Shown piece by piece: positions 16,958 through 27,478 of a stretch of 64,000 nucleotides of DNA. The stretch spans positions 496,001 through 560,000 of the forward strand of contig CAVRTA010000004.1 of assembly GCA_963724135.1 (NCBI GenBank). Direction: 5' to 3'. Under the pieces are notes generated by a model. The model saw nothing but the letters and a program-made list of their open reading frames with translations. It did not search any database and was not told where the DNA came from. A program made the position numbers and the translations under genes. Each line of letters starts with the position of its first letter. The first letter of the stretch is position 1. Source of the DNA: DATLGB01 sp963724135 (lineage in GTDB: Bacteria > Actinomycetota > Thermoleophilia > Solirubrobacterales > Solirubrobacteraceae).

Positions 16958-18487
16958 CTAAAGCGGAAGCGAGTCCCTAGCTGGTTCGTCCAGGTGGATC
17001 GGCCCTGTGCGTATCCCGCGCCGCTGGCCGAGGCTGTCGAGCGTCGTGCGGTAGTGCTTGGCGTCTCGGGATTGTGTTGCCATGAGCGCGGTGGCTCCTG
17101 CGAGTTGCCGGGCCTTCGGGTACCAGCGATCGAAGTCGAGACCGCAGTCCATCATCACCTTTGGAGGCAGGGCGCGGGCGATCCGGCCGAAGTTGTACAT
17201 CGCAAGCGTGATCGACGCCCAGATGACCACCGACCGCGACTGGTCGGCGAGGGCCTCGATGTCGAGCTCGTAGAGCCCCGCCGTGTGCAGCTTCCGCCGG
17301 AACATGAGGTGCGTGAGGTAATAGCCCGCGAACGCGGTGAAGGGCCCAAGCACACTCGATCGCAGTTGGATCGACAGGACGTTTCCGCTGCGGGAAGCGA
17401 ACGGTTCGTATGGGTGTCCGCGTCGTGCGATGTAGCCGGTGCAGTTCACCAACCAGCTACCGGTCGGTGTCGGCAGCGATCGGCCGTCGCGGAGGACGAG
17501 GGCAGGCCCGTCGGCTGTGTCGACGACGTCCTCGAGATGGCCAGGCTCAACCCTGCGGAGGGCGGCGCGCACGTCGGCGCACTCCTGGTCGGACAGGTAG
17601 CCGCTGAAGAAGTGGGTGGGTGCCGACGATGGGCTGACGCCGTAGGTACCAGCGAACCACGCGGCGAGCTCGCGCTCATTGCTGCCGTCGAACCGGAGGG
17701 CGGCCTCGCGCAGCATGGCGTTGATCCGCTTGCCACCAAACCAGCGCCGGGGCCCGTTCGGGAAGAAGGTCTCGCGACGGCTGAACACTGTGCCGGACCC
17801 AGCAAGCATGTTGATCTCTCGGCCAGGGCAGTCGTGGCGCAGCTTCAGGGCGACGTCCATGGCGGTCTTGCCGCTGCCGATGATCCACACCGGGTCGTTG
17901 TCGTCGGCGCGCTGCATGATCGTCGTCGACAGCTCCTCCGGCGTGGTCGACTGAACGGCTGCGCTCGACACGGCAAGCGGCGTGCTGGGCTCGACACGGT
18001 TGCCGAAGGCCTTGATGAGTCGCTTCGTCGCCAGCGTCTCGATTTGTCCCTCGGGCCCCCGCAGGGTCACCGACACGATGCCGTCCTGCTCGGAATGTGA
18101 GACGTACTCCCGGCCGTAGCGCTCTTCGAGGTTCACCTTCACCCGGGCGGCCTCGACGCAGTGGAGCAGGTGATCGACTACTTCCTCACGTGTCGCGAGA
18201 TGGCTCGCAGGCTTGTGGAGCTGCCATGGCGTGTCGCCGGCGGTGAAGATCGCGTAGGGCTGGTGCAGACGGACGAAGTCGTAGGTGTCGAGCCACATTC
18301 CACCGGCCTGGTGGCGGCTGTCGACCAAGACGACCCGGTCCTGCGATGAGAGGTATTTGCCCGCGACGGCGAGTGCGTTGAGGCCGGCGATTCCGGCGCC
18401 AACGATGATGAGCTGGCTTGGCTCTCCCATCCCGCGGATGACGCTAACGAAAGAAACCGAAGTCTGCGCTGCGTGTTTCGAAGCCAT
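16958..18487 (-). CDS. FAD/NAD(P)-binding monooxygenase-like protein
   Basis: 509 residues. FAD motif IIVGAGIAGLNAL near residue 27, a GGMWLDTYDFVRLH segment as in FMO/lysine-hydroxylase-like proteins, and a second nucleotide motif WIIGSGKTAMDVAL near 205. NCTGY stands near 350. The first ATG (18487) has GGAG four bases upstream; an internal ATG (18430, MGEPSQLIIVGAG) is closer to the usual start and cannot be excluded. GC content is lower than in neighbouring genes, and an IS110 transposase lies directly upstream, so it was probably acquired. Substrate unknown. Confidence 0.78.
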   Translation of the reverse strand: MASKHAAQTSVSFVSVIRGMGEPSQLIIVGAGIAGLNALAVAGKYLSSQDRVVLVDSRHQAGGMWLDTYDFVRLHQPYAIFTAGDTPWQLHKPASHLATREEVVDHLLHCVEAARVKVNLEERYGREYVSHSEQDGIVSVTLRGPEGQIETLATKRLIKAFGNRVEPSTPLAVSSAAVQSTTPEELSTTIMQRADDNDPVWIIGSGKTAMDVALKLRHDCPGREINMLAGSGTVFSRRETFFPNGPRRWFGGKRINAMLREAALRFDGSNERELAAWFAGTYGVSPSSAPTHFFSGYLSDQECADVRAALRRVEPGHLEDVVDTADGPALVLRDGRSLPTPTGSWLVNCTGYIARRGHPYEPFASRSGNVLSIQLRSSVLGPFTAFAGYYLTHLMFRRKLHTAGLYELDIEALADQSRSVVIWASITLAMYNFGRIARALPPKVMMDCGLDFDRWYPKARQLAGATALMATQSRDAKHYRTTLDSLGQRRGIRTGPIHLDEPARDSLPL

Positions 18488-18588
18488 TCGGCTCCGAGCT
18501 GACGCGCCCCCTTCTGCTTTTCATGGTGGCTGTTGCGCAAAGGGGTTGGCCTCGATGCCCGATTGCTGCTCCTATGTCAAGAGGATGA

Positions 18589-19650
18589 TCATTGAGGAAG
18601 AGGGCGCGGTGCCGGTGCGGGTGGTTGCAGGAGGTGCCAGATGCGGCGGGCGAGGTGGCGTTTGAGGCAGCGGATGGCTTCTTTGGTGGTCTTGCCTTCG
18701 GCGCGTTTGCGGTCGAGGTAGTCGCGGGTTTCGGGGTGGCAGCGGGCGCGGGTGATGGCGATGCGGTGGATGGCGGCGTTGATCTGACGGTTGCCGCCGC
18801 GGTCGAGCCGATGGCGGTTGGTCTTGCCCGAGCTGACCGGGATCGGCGCGAGGCCGGCGGCGCGAGCGAGCTTGGCGTCTGATGAGAAGCGCTGGGCGCC
18901 GGCGATCTCGCCGATCAGCTTCGCTGCGGTCAGCGGTCCGAAGCCGGGCTCGGTGAGCAGCTGCGGCGCGGTCTGGGCGACAAGCGCGGCGATCTCGGCC
19001 TCGAGCTGAGATGCGGCGGCCGTGAGGTCGCGCAGCCGCCGAAGTTCGTCTCGGGCGATGCGAACGCGGGCGATCTGCTCGGCCCGTGCGAGGCGCCGGC
19101 CGATCCTCGTCGACCAGGTCTTTGAGAACAGCGCGGCCTTCGGGAGCGTGAGCTCGGGCCAGAGGTCGTGCAGGTGCCAGAGCAGGTCGTTGTTGAGCGC
19201 GACGCGCTGGCGGATCAGCCGCTCGCGGTGATCGACCAACAGCCGGATGTCGAGCTCGACGCCGGCCAGCTGCGCCGAGGGCAGCGAGTCGACTCCTTCG
19301 CGGATCGCGGCGCGCGCGACCGCCAAAGCATCGATGAGATCGGACTTGCCGCGCTCGCGGCTGCCGCGCCTGGCGTCCGCCATCAGCCTGGTCGCGACCC
19401 GAACGACTCGTTCGCCGCTGGCCAGCAGGAACCGCTCGAAAGCGCCGGAAACGTGCCGGCAGTCCTCAAGCGCCCAGACCCGCTGCTCGCCCAGGCCGCG
19501 CGCCCAATCCAACACCGCGCCGAACCCAACCACACCGACCGAGACCGCATTGTCGCCGAGCAGTTCGCCGGTCACCGCCGACACCGCCGCGATCGAATGC
19601 GAACCCTTGTGCATGTCCGCTCCAAGCACCATCATCGCCTCGTCCTCCAC
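18589..19650 (-). CDS. IS110 family transposase (DEDD plus serine recombinase)
   Basis: 353 residues. The RuvC-like DEDD residues can be placed at Asp12 (LGADMHKGS), Glu62 (ALEDCRH), Asp104 and Asp107 (KSDLIDA). The C-terminal Transposase_20 part shows GFGPLTAAKLIGEI and the Ser region PVSSGKTNRHRLDRGGN. The family is known to be guided by a bridge RNA encoded in a non-coding end of the element, normally upstream of the gene in the IS110 subgroup. The start is followed by a second Met pair (MMVLGAD); either may be used. Complete, no frameshift, so the copy may be active. Exact IS ends could not be found. Confidence 0.93.
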   Translation of the reverse strand: MEDEAMMVLGADMHKGSHSIAAVSAVTGELLGDNAVSVGVVGFGAVLDWARGLGEQRVWALEDCRHVSGAFERFLLASGERVVRVATRLMADARRGSRERGKSDLIDALAVARAAIREGVDSLPSAQLAGVELDIRLLVDHRERLIRQRVALNNDLLWHLHDLWPELTLPKAALFSKTWSTRIGRRLARAEQIARVRIARDELRRLRDLTAAASQLEAEIAALVAQTAPQLLTEPGFGPLTAAKLIGEIAGAQRFSSDAKLARAAGLAPIPVSSGKTNRHRLDRGGNRQINAAIHRIAITRARCHPETRDYLDRKRAEGKTTKEAIRCLKRHLARRIWHLLQPPAPAPRPLPQ

Positions 19651-20213
19651 CTACTCCACTGGTGGCGGACAGCCCGGCGGACATGGCTTGCTGGGGGCGG
19701 TGCCAAGCTCCTATCAAGTCACGCCGGGTCATCCCTCAAACCGGCGACGAGCGACACAGCAAAAGCAGGTCAGACCCCGCAGGGCCGACAGCCTCAATGA
19801 GAGTCAGCTCGCCGCCGGCCGAGACCTTCTCCGCAGCGTCGGACATCACCGACACCGCCAATCACAACAGCAAGCCTCGAAGCGGCAGCGTGTCGCCGGC
19901 CGTCTGTGTCGCTAAGTGGTCGCTATATCGACCATTAGGCGACTCACCCGGTTGGGGCGCCGGGCTCTCGTAGTCGCCTGAAGCGGAAGCCTGCCCGGGC
20001 GTGTCTCTCCCAGTTTCCGATCACGCGCAGTCGAGTCACCGGGCCGTTGGTCCTGGCACGGCAGGAAACCTTCCTCGGGCGGGTGGCGCGCGCGGGCGTT
20101 CGGGGGTTGACCGGAGCGAGGCGAGGATCGAGCGCCGCCTCACCGGCGCTGCGCGGCGCACAGCGGCGGCGTGGCGGCTGCGCAGGCTCGCAGCGAAGCG
20201 CAGGGAAACCCGA
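19651..20213 (-). other. Long non-coding region upstream of the IS110 transposase; candidate bridge RNA
   Basis: About 560 bp without a convincing gene. IS110 elements carry their bridge RNA in this position. Seen: an imperfect palindrome at 19908-19943 (gtcgctaagtggtcg, tatat, cgaccattaggcgac) that is AT-richer than its surroundings. No secondary-structure calculation was possible, so the RNA is only suggested. The outer part (about 19990-20213) again has high GC and may be host DNA. Confidence 0.35.
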
Positions 20214-20256
20214 GTCCCGTCGCGTGACGGGACCCGCCCGCCGCACGGCTGATCCC
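20214..20256 (-). repeat. 43-bp inverted repeat, right arm
   Basis: Exact reverse complement of 16898-16940. It starts 7 bp behind the stop codon of the ABC transporter (20264), so its hairpin could serve as that gene's terminator. Confidence 0.9.
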
Positions 20257-20263
20257 ATGGCGT

Positions 20264-21994
20264 TCAGCCGGCGGCGGTGAGGTCGCCGGAGTCGCGGGCA
20301 ACGAGGGCGGCGTAGCGGCCGCCGGCGGCGAGCAGATCGTCGTGCGTCCCGCGCTCGACGATCTCGCCTTGGTCGAGCACGACGATCTGGTCGGCTTCGC
20401 GGACCGTCGAGAGCCGGTGCGCGATCACGATCGTGGTGCGGCCGGACGCGAGCTCGTCCAGCGCATCCTCGACCGCGCGCTCGGTCTGCACGTCGAGTGA
20501 CGAGGTCGCCTCGTCGAGCACCAGGATCGGCGGGTTGCGCAGGATCGTGCGCGCGATCGCGATGCGCTGCTTCTCACCCCCGGAGAAGCGGAACCCGCGC
20601 TCGCCGACGATGGTGTCGTAACCCTCGGGCAGCGACGCGATCGTCTCGTGGACCTGGGCGGCGCGGGCGGCCTCCTCGATCTCCTCGTCGGTGGCGTCCG
20701 GGCGCGCGAAGCGCAGGTTGTCGCGCACGCTGGCGTGGAACAGGTAGGTCTCCTGCGAGACGACCCCGACGGCGTCGGCGAGCGCGGCGAAGGTCGCGTC
20801 GCGCACGTCGGTGCCGTCGACCGTCACCGCTCCGCGCTCGGGGTCGTAGAGCCTCGCCGCGAGGTAGCCGAGCGTGGTCTTGCCCGAGCCCGTCTCCCCG
20901 ACGATTGCCGTCTTGGTCCCGGGCGGGACGACCAGATCGATTCCCCGCAAGGTCCACACGTCGTCGGAGTAGCGGAACCAGACGTCGTGGAAAGCCACCT
21001 CGCCCTTCGGGCACGGCAGCGTCTTCGTGCCCTCTTCGATCTCCACCGGCATGTCGAGGTACTCGAAGATGCGGTCGAAGAGCGCGTTGGACGCCGTCAG
21101 CTCGACGCCGACGCCCAGCAGGGAGTTGATCGGGAAGAGCAGCCGCGTCTGGAGCGTCGTGAACGCGACCACGGTGCCGAGCGAGATCGCCTCCGGCGAC
21201 AGGCCGGCGAACAGGTACACGAGCGCCGGCATGACCGCGAAGGTCGTCTGCACCGCAGCCATCGACCAGCGCCCGGCCATACGGCTGCGGACCTCGAGGT
21301 CGGACAGGTTGCGCGACTCGGCCGTGAAGTTGTCGGCCAGCGCGTCCGACCGGCCCATCGTCTTGGAAAGCAGGATGCCGGAGACGCTGAGCGACTCCTG
21401 CACGAGCGACGAGATGTCGGCCATCGCCGACTGGCGTGTCGCCGACAGTTCGCGGCGGCGGTTGCCGACCGTCCGGTAGACCGTGACGAAGAACGGCAGG
21501 ACGGTGAAGCTGAACGCGGCCAGGCGCCAGTCGAGCGCGATCATGGCGATCGTCACCGCGATCACGGTGGTCACGTTCTGCGTGATCGAGGTCGCCGTCG
21601 ACGTGACGACGTTCTGCACACCGCCGATGTCGCTGGCGATGCGCGACTGCACCTCGCCGGTTCGCGTCTTGGTGAAGAACGCGAGGCTGAGGCGCTGGAG
21701 ATGGCGGTACACGGCCGAGCGCAGGTCGTGCATGACCTTCTGGCCGACGCTGTTGGACAGGTAGGTCTGGAGCACGCCGAGAATGCCGGTGACGATCGAG
21801 ACGCCGATCATCCCGGCGACGAGCTTGGCCAGCAGCACCCGGTCACGCTCGGGCAGCGCCTCGTCGAGGATCTCGCGCAGCAGGAAGGGCGAGATCATGC
21901 CCAGACTCGCGCTGAAGACGATCAGCACGAGCACGGTCGTGAGCGGCCGCCGGTAGGGCGTGAAGAGGGCGAAGATCCGCCGGCGGCGCGTCAC
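20264..21994 (-). CDS. ABC transporter, fused permease and ATPase
   Basis: 576 residues, half-transporter of the exporter type. Residues about 1-300 carry six membrane helices of the ABC_membrane fold (LTTVLVLIVFSASLGMISPF..., with the coupling segment FFTKTRTGEVQSRI). Residues about 335-570 form the ATPase: Walker A GETGSGKT, Q-loop SQETYLF, signature FSGGEKQR (Phe for the usual Leu), Walker B ILVLDEATSSLD and the H-loop in VIAHRLS. It probably works as a homodimer, exporting a lipid, drug or peptide; the substrate is unknown. Ends 11 bases before lon, in the same direction. Confidence 0.93.
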   Translation of the reverse strand: MTRRRRIFALFTPYRRPLTTVLVLIVFSASLGMISPFLLREILDEALPERDRVLLAKLVAGMIGVSIVTGILGVLQTYLSNSVGQKVMHDLRSAVYRHLQRLSLAFFTKTRTGEVQSRIASDIGGVQNVVTSTATSITQNVTTVIAVTIAMIALDWRLAAFSFTVLPFFVTVYRTVGNRRRELSATRQSAMADISSLVQESLSVSGILLSKTMGRSDALADNFTAESRNLSDLEVRSRMAGRWSMAAVQTTFAVMPALVYLFAGLSPEAISLGTVVAFTTLQTRLLFPINSLLGVGVELTASNALFDRIFEYLDMPVEIEEGTKTLPCPKGEVAFHDVWFRYSDDVWTLRGIDLVVPPGTKTAIVGETGSGKTTLGYLAARLYDPERGAVTVDGTDVRDATFAALADAVGVVSQETYLFHASVRDNLRFARPDATDEEIEEAARAAQVHETIASLPEGYDTIVGERGFRFSGGEKQRIAIARTILRNPPILVLDEATSSLDVQTERAVEDALDELASGRTTIVIAHRLSTVREADQIVVLDQGEIVERGTHDDLLAAGGRYAALVARDSGDLTAAG

Positions 21995-22004
21995 GACGTC
22001 GAGC

Positions 22005-24335
<2,331 letters not shown>

Positions 24336-24404
24336 ACGGAGGGTGAGTGACTTGCTGTTTGCAAGCAGTCTACCAGTTGTGCATGCAACCACTCCTCCCG
24401 GCGG
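24336..24404 (-). promoter_or_regulatory. lon promoter region with two inverted repeats
   Basis: The 69 bp between the FN3 gene and lon contain CTTGC-tgttt-GCAAG at 24351-24365 and gttgtgcatgcaac at 24376-24389. The first motif recurs as CTTGC-atgtt-GCAAG at 40024-40038, in a protease/HTH divergon, so both may bind one regulator. It does not fit the HspR HAIR box (CTTGAGT-N7-ACTCAAG) known for other actinobacterial chaperone genes. Confidence 0.5.
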
Positions 24405-25334
24405 CTACCCGATCCGGATGGTGCGCCTGCGGCTCGTGCCCGGCCGGTGCGCCGCGTCACCCGGCACGCGGACGCGGTAGGTCCCGTTGCGCCGGATCCG
24501 CAGTCGCTTCGCGAACCTGCTCCCGCGGAGCGCGGCGCGGGCCACCGTTCTGTAGCCGGTCCTGGTGCGCCGCTGGATCCGCACGCGTCCGGTGGCGGCC
24601 GGCGCCACGGAACCCGTGAAGCGAACGCGGCGGCCGCGCCGCACCGTGGTGTCGCTCACCCTGAAGGCGACCCTGAAGCGGACGAGCACGTCCACGGTCG
24701 CGCTGGTCGTCGGCGGGCTCGTGGCGGCCACGGCCTGATAGCGCGTGTTGAGCGCGGGTCCGACGGCGAAGCTGTAGTTGCCCGCGGCGTCAGTCGCGAC
24801 GGGTGCGCCCACGTTGGTCATCGGGCCCGTGAACGGGCTGGGACTCTGCTGGAGCTGGACCTGCACGCCCGCGATCTGCCCGCCGGCCAGGGTGCCGGAG
24901 ATCGTGCTCGTCGTCCCGAAGGTGAGCAGCGGTGGAGCGGCACCGATACTGAGGGTCGGGGTGGTCGTGCCGGGCGCCGACGTGGTGAAGGTCAGATCCG
25001 CGCCCTGGTCGGCGCCCGACGCGTTGGTGGCGACGAGACGGAAGTGATAGGTCGTGCTCGGCGCGAGCCCCGTGATCGCTGCGGAGACGGACTTCCCCGC
25101 GTTGCCGCCGACGACGGCGTCGGGCGTCACGGCGCCGTAGCTCGTCGTCGTGCCGTACTCGAAGTGGTACGTCGTGTCCTCCTTGTTGGGGTTCACGACT
25201 CCGTTGAGAGTGGCGCTCTGCGAGGTGACGTCCGTGGCGGCAGCGGTGGTCGCGCCCGGTGCGGCCGCGAGCGCAGCGGACGGCGCGAGCGCGGCGAGCG
25301 AGAGAGCGACGACGGCGAGGCGTATGGGCTTCAT
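24405..25334 (-). CDS. Secreted fibronectin type III-like protein
   Basis: 309 residues. Signal peptide (MKPIRLAVVALSLAALAPSAALA), then one FN3-like domain at about 27-118 (SATLNGVVNPNKEDTTYHFEYGTTTSYG... GLAPSTTYHFRLVATNASG), a form very common in soil actinobacteria. A second beta domain (130-215) and an Arg-rich C-terminal beta segment follow, resembling the tails of the secreted proteases at 2943 and 6839. Probably a surface or extracellular binding protein; ligand unknown. ATG at 25334. Confidence 0.75.
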   Translation of the reverse strand: MKPIRLAVVALSLAALAPSAALAAAPGATTAAATDVTSQSATLNGVVNPNKEDTTYHFEYGTTTSYGAVTPDAVVGGNAGKSVSAAITGLAPSTTYHFRLVATNASGADQGADLTFTTSAPGTTTPTLSIGAAPPLLTFGTTSTISGTLAGGQIAGVQVQLQQSPSPFTGPMTNVGAPVATDAAGNYSFAVGPALNTRYQAVAATSPPTTSATVDVLVRFRVAFRVSDTTVRRGRRVRFTGSVAPAATGRVRIQRRTRTGYRTVARAALRGSRFAKRLRIRRNGTYRVRVPGDAAHRPGTSRRRTIRIG

Positions 25335-25418
25335 GCCTGGTCGACACCTCGCCCGCCCCGCAAGTCACGACCCATCGACGCCGACTCGACGGAAGTTTGA
25401 CGGTCGCGCGAACGGACG

Positions 25419-26798
25419 ATGATGCGGCTCATGAGCGCGATCGCCGCCCGTTTCGGGTTCGCAGAGCGCGGCACGACGCTGCGCACCGAGGTGATCGGCG
25501 GGGTGGCGACGTTCCTGACGATGAGCTACATCGTCTTCGTCAACCCGGCGATCCTGTCGGCGGCCGGGCTGCCGTTCGCCGCCGTCGCGGTCTGCACCGC
25601 CATCGGCGCCGCCGTCTTTACGGCCGTGATGGGGCTGGCCACCAACCTGCCCTTCGCGCTCGCCTCGGGTCTCGGCCTCAACGCGATCGTCGCGTTCGAC
25701 CTGATCCTGGGACGCGAGCTGTCGCCGGGCGCGGCGATGGCGTGCATCGTGATCGAGGGCCTGATCGCCGTCGTGCTCGTCCTGGCCGGCCTGCGCGAGG
25801 CCGTCGTGCGCGCGGTGCCGGCGCCGATCAAGCTCTCGATCGGCGTCGGCATCGGGCTGTTCATCACGCTCGTCGGGCTGCGCGAGGGCGGCATCACGGT
25901 CAACCACCCGGCCACGGGCATCGGACTCGGCGACCTCTCGAGCGGCCCGGCGCTGATCGCGCTCGCGGGCATCCTCGTCGCGGTCTGCGTCAGCGCGGCC
26001 GGCAGGCGTGGCGCGATCCTGGCCGGCGTCTTCGCCTCGCTCGTCCTGGGCCTGGTCTTCGGGGTCCTCGACGGGCCCGACGGCATCGTCGACGCGCCGG
26101 GCTCCGACAGCTTCGACATCGTCGGCGACGCGTTCAGCGGCGGGGCCTTCGGCGATGCGCTCACCGTCGCCCTGATCCCGATCATCTTCACGCTGTTCAT
26201 GACCGACTTCTTCGACACCGTCGGGACCGCCTACGCCCTCGGCACCGCCGGCGATCTCGTCGACGAGAAGGGCGACCTGCCCCGGACCAGGCGCGTCCTG
26301 CTCGTGGACTCCGCCGCCGCGGCGGGCGGAGGCGTGCTCGGCGTCAGCTCGATCACGACCTACATCGAGAGCGGCGCGGGCGTCGGCGAGGGCGCGCGCA
26401 CGGGCTTCGCCTCGCTCGTCACCGCGCTCCTGTTCGCCCTCTGCGTCTTCTTCGTGCCGGTCATCGCGCTCGTCGGCCAGGAGGTGCAGGTGGGCGAGGA
26501 CACGTACATCCACCCGGCGATCGCGCCCGCGCTGGTGATGGTGGGCTTCCTGATGCTCCGGCTCGTGCGCGACATCGACTGGACCGACGCCGCGACCGCG
26601 ATCCCGTGCTTTCTGACCATCGTCGGGATCCCGCTCACCTTCTCGATCTCGGCGGGAATCGGCTTCGGCGTGATCGGCTACGTCGCGGTCATGGTCGCGC
26701 AGCGCCGCGCCCGCGAGGTGCCGCTGCTGATGTGGCTCCTCGTCCCGTTGTTCATCGCCTTCTTCGAGTCCAGCTGGCTCGAGGCGCACGTCTTCTAG
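25419..26798 (+). CDS. NCS2 family permease (AzgA-like, purine uptake)
   Basis: 459 residues with about 12 to 14 membrane helices. Family motifs: TEVIGGVATFLTMSYIVFVNP, NLPFALASGLGLNAIVAF, TDFFDTVGTAYALG and SSITTYIESGAGVGEGARTG, which match the AzgA/GhxP branch that imports adenine, guanine or hypoxanthine with protons. Alternative ATGs lie at 25422 and 25431. Its stop codon TAG is part of the CTAG that borders mobile-element copy 1 directly behind it. Transcribed divergently from the FN3 gene, 84 bp between starts. Confidence 0.9.
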   Translation: MMRLMSAIAARFGFAERGTTLRTEVIGGVATFLTMSYIVFVNPAILSAAGLPFAAVAVCTAIGAAVFTAVMGLATNLPFALASGLGLNAIVAFDLILGRELSPGAAMACIVIEGLIAVVLVLAGLREAVVRAVPAPIKLSIGVGIGLFITLVGLREGGITVNHPATGIGLGDLSSGPALIALAGILVAVCVSAAGRRGAILAGVFASLVLGLVFGVLDGPDGIVDAPGSDSFDIVGDAFSGGAFGDALTVALIPIIFTLFMTDFFDTVGTAYALGTAGDLVDEKGDLPRTRRVLLVDSAAAAGGGVLGVSSITTYIESGAGVGEGARTGFASLVTALLFALCVFFVPVIALVGQEVQVGEDTYIHPAIAPALVMVGFLMLRLVRDIDWTDAATAIPCFLTIVGIPLTFSISAGIGFGVIGYVAVMVAQRRAREVPLLMWLLVPLFIAFFESSWLEAHVF

Positions 26799-27007
26799 GT
26801 GCAGGACCCAGGCACGTTGTTGCGGCCTGCGTCGGCCGCGGCGCGCGCAGCTCGCCAGCTCAGCAGTCCTCAGTCCGCAGCCGACAGCGCGGTAACGGCG
26901 CCGGGTCGGACCGCGCTTGGTCTGTTCTACATCCACTGGATGTACTGGGCGCCACGGTCGACCGCCGGTGCGACCACACCCGCTCCCTTACCGGCGCCGT
27001 CGGACAC
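26795..27007 (+). repeat. MITE-like palindrome-rich element, copy 1, right end missing
   Basis: About 210 bp that align with 58760-59036. After CTAG comes the end sequence gtgcaggacccaggcacg, then cctgcgtcggccgcggcgcg, the perfect palindrome tacatccactggatgta and cttaccggcgccgtcgg. Similarity stops near 27007, where an SRPBCC gene fragment begins, so the right terminal repeat is lost. The CTAG contains the stop codon of the permease. No conserved reading frame between the copies. Confidence 0.8.
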
Positions 27008-27008
27008 G

Positions 27009-27149
27009 GTCACACGCGTCGAGCTCCACGACCACGGCGCCAAGACGCGCATGACCCTCAGCGATGGCCCGTACCCGGGCGGAGGCGGGCACGCCGAGGC
27101 CGGGTGGAGCGCCGCGTTCGACAAGCTCGCCACCCTCGTCAGCGGGTAG
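27009..27149 (+). pseudogene. C-terminal remnant of an SRPBCC/AHSA1-type gene
   Basis: 47 codons read TRVELHDHGAKTRMTL, then SDGPYPGG and EAGWSAAFDKLATLV, the typical end of Activator-of-Hsp90-like (SRPBCC) proteins. The rest of the gene is missing; its place is taken by the repeat element, with which the frame is accidentally open. A remnant rather than a gene. Confidence 0.65.
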
Positions 27150-27150
27150 G

Positions 27151-27321
27151 TCACACGAGGTCCGGGTCGCAGATCACCTCGACGAGCGCGGGGCCGTCGT
27201 GCGCGAAGGCGCTGGCCAGCGCGTCGTCGAGCTCGGCGCGGTCGGTGACGCGGATCCCGAGAGCCCCGCAGATCCGCGCGTACTCGGCGAAGTCGGGGTT
27301 GTGAAGCGTCGTCTGCCACAC
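27151..27321 (-). pseudogene. C-terminal remnant of a thiamine-diphosphate enzyme
   Basis: 56 codons read TTLHNPDFAEYARICGALGI, then TDRAELDDALASAFAHDGP and ALVEVICDPDLV before a TGA. This is the usual end of the pyruvate oxidase/acetolactate synthase-like TPP family (NPDFAxYAxxxGxxGxxV ... GPxLVEVxxDP). No upstream part of the enzyme is found on the minus strand. Its 3' end nearly abuts the SRPBCC remnant on the other strand. Confidence 0.65.
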
Positions 27322-27478
27322 CTCGGGTCGACGGCAGCGACATCGTCATCGCCGGAGGGGGTGCCTGACCTTCGACGTTCGCCAGGGTCTGACGAATCTG
27401 GCCTCTCCTGGATGCCTCAGTCGTCAGACCCGGCTCTGGCGCGCCCGGCCGCGGTCCGACCGATCGCCCTCGGTGCAA
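27322..27478. other. Non-coding stretch between remnants
   Basis: No gene seen. It contains two related blocks, gtgcctgacc near 27360 and gggtctgac near 27386. Part of the same rearranged region. Confidence 0.4.

Larger units (their letters stand above)
16898..20256. mobile_element. Acquired segment bounded by a 43-bp inverted repeat
   Basis: A 3.36-kb segment between perfect inverted repeats. It holds a flavoprotein monooxygenase, an IS110-type transposase and about 560 bp of non-coding DNA. Base composition is visibly lower in GC than both sides. It interrupts the space between the hut operon and the ABC transporter gene. The arms themselves do not resemble known IS ends, so the segment may have arisen by inversion or recombination between two hairpin repeats rather than by simple transposition. 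Confidence 0.55.

Noticed and set aside
24336..24404. HspR HAIR box before lon
   Set aside because: The CTTG...CAAG halves are 7 bp apart, not the 13 bp of CTTGAGT-N7-ACTCAAG, and the inner bases differ.
26799..27149. A single 116-codon gene on the plus strand
   Set aside because: The first part is the repeat element, not conserved as protein between the two copies; only the last 47 codons look like a gene, and those are a remnant.
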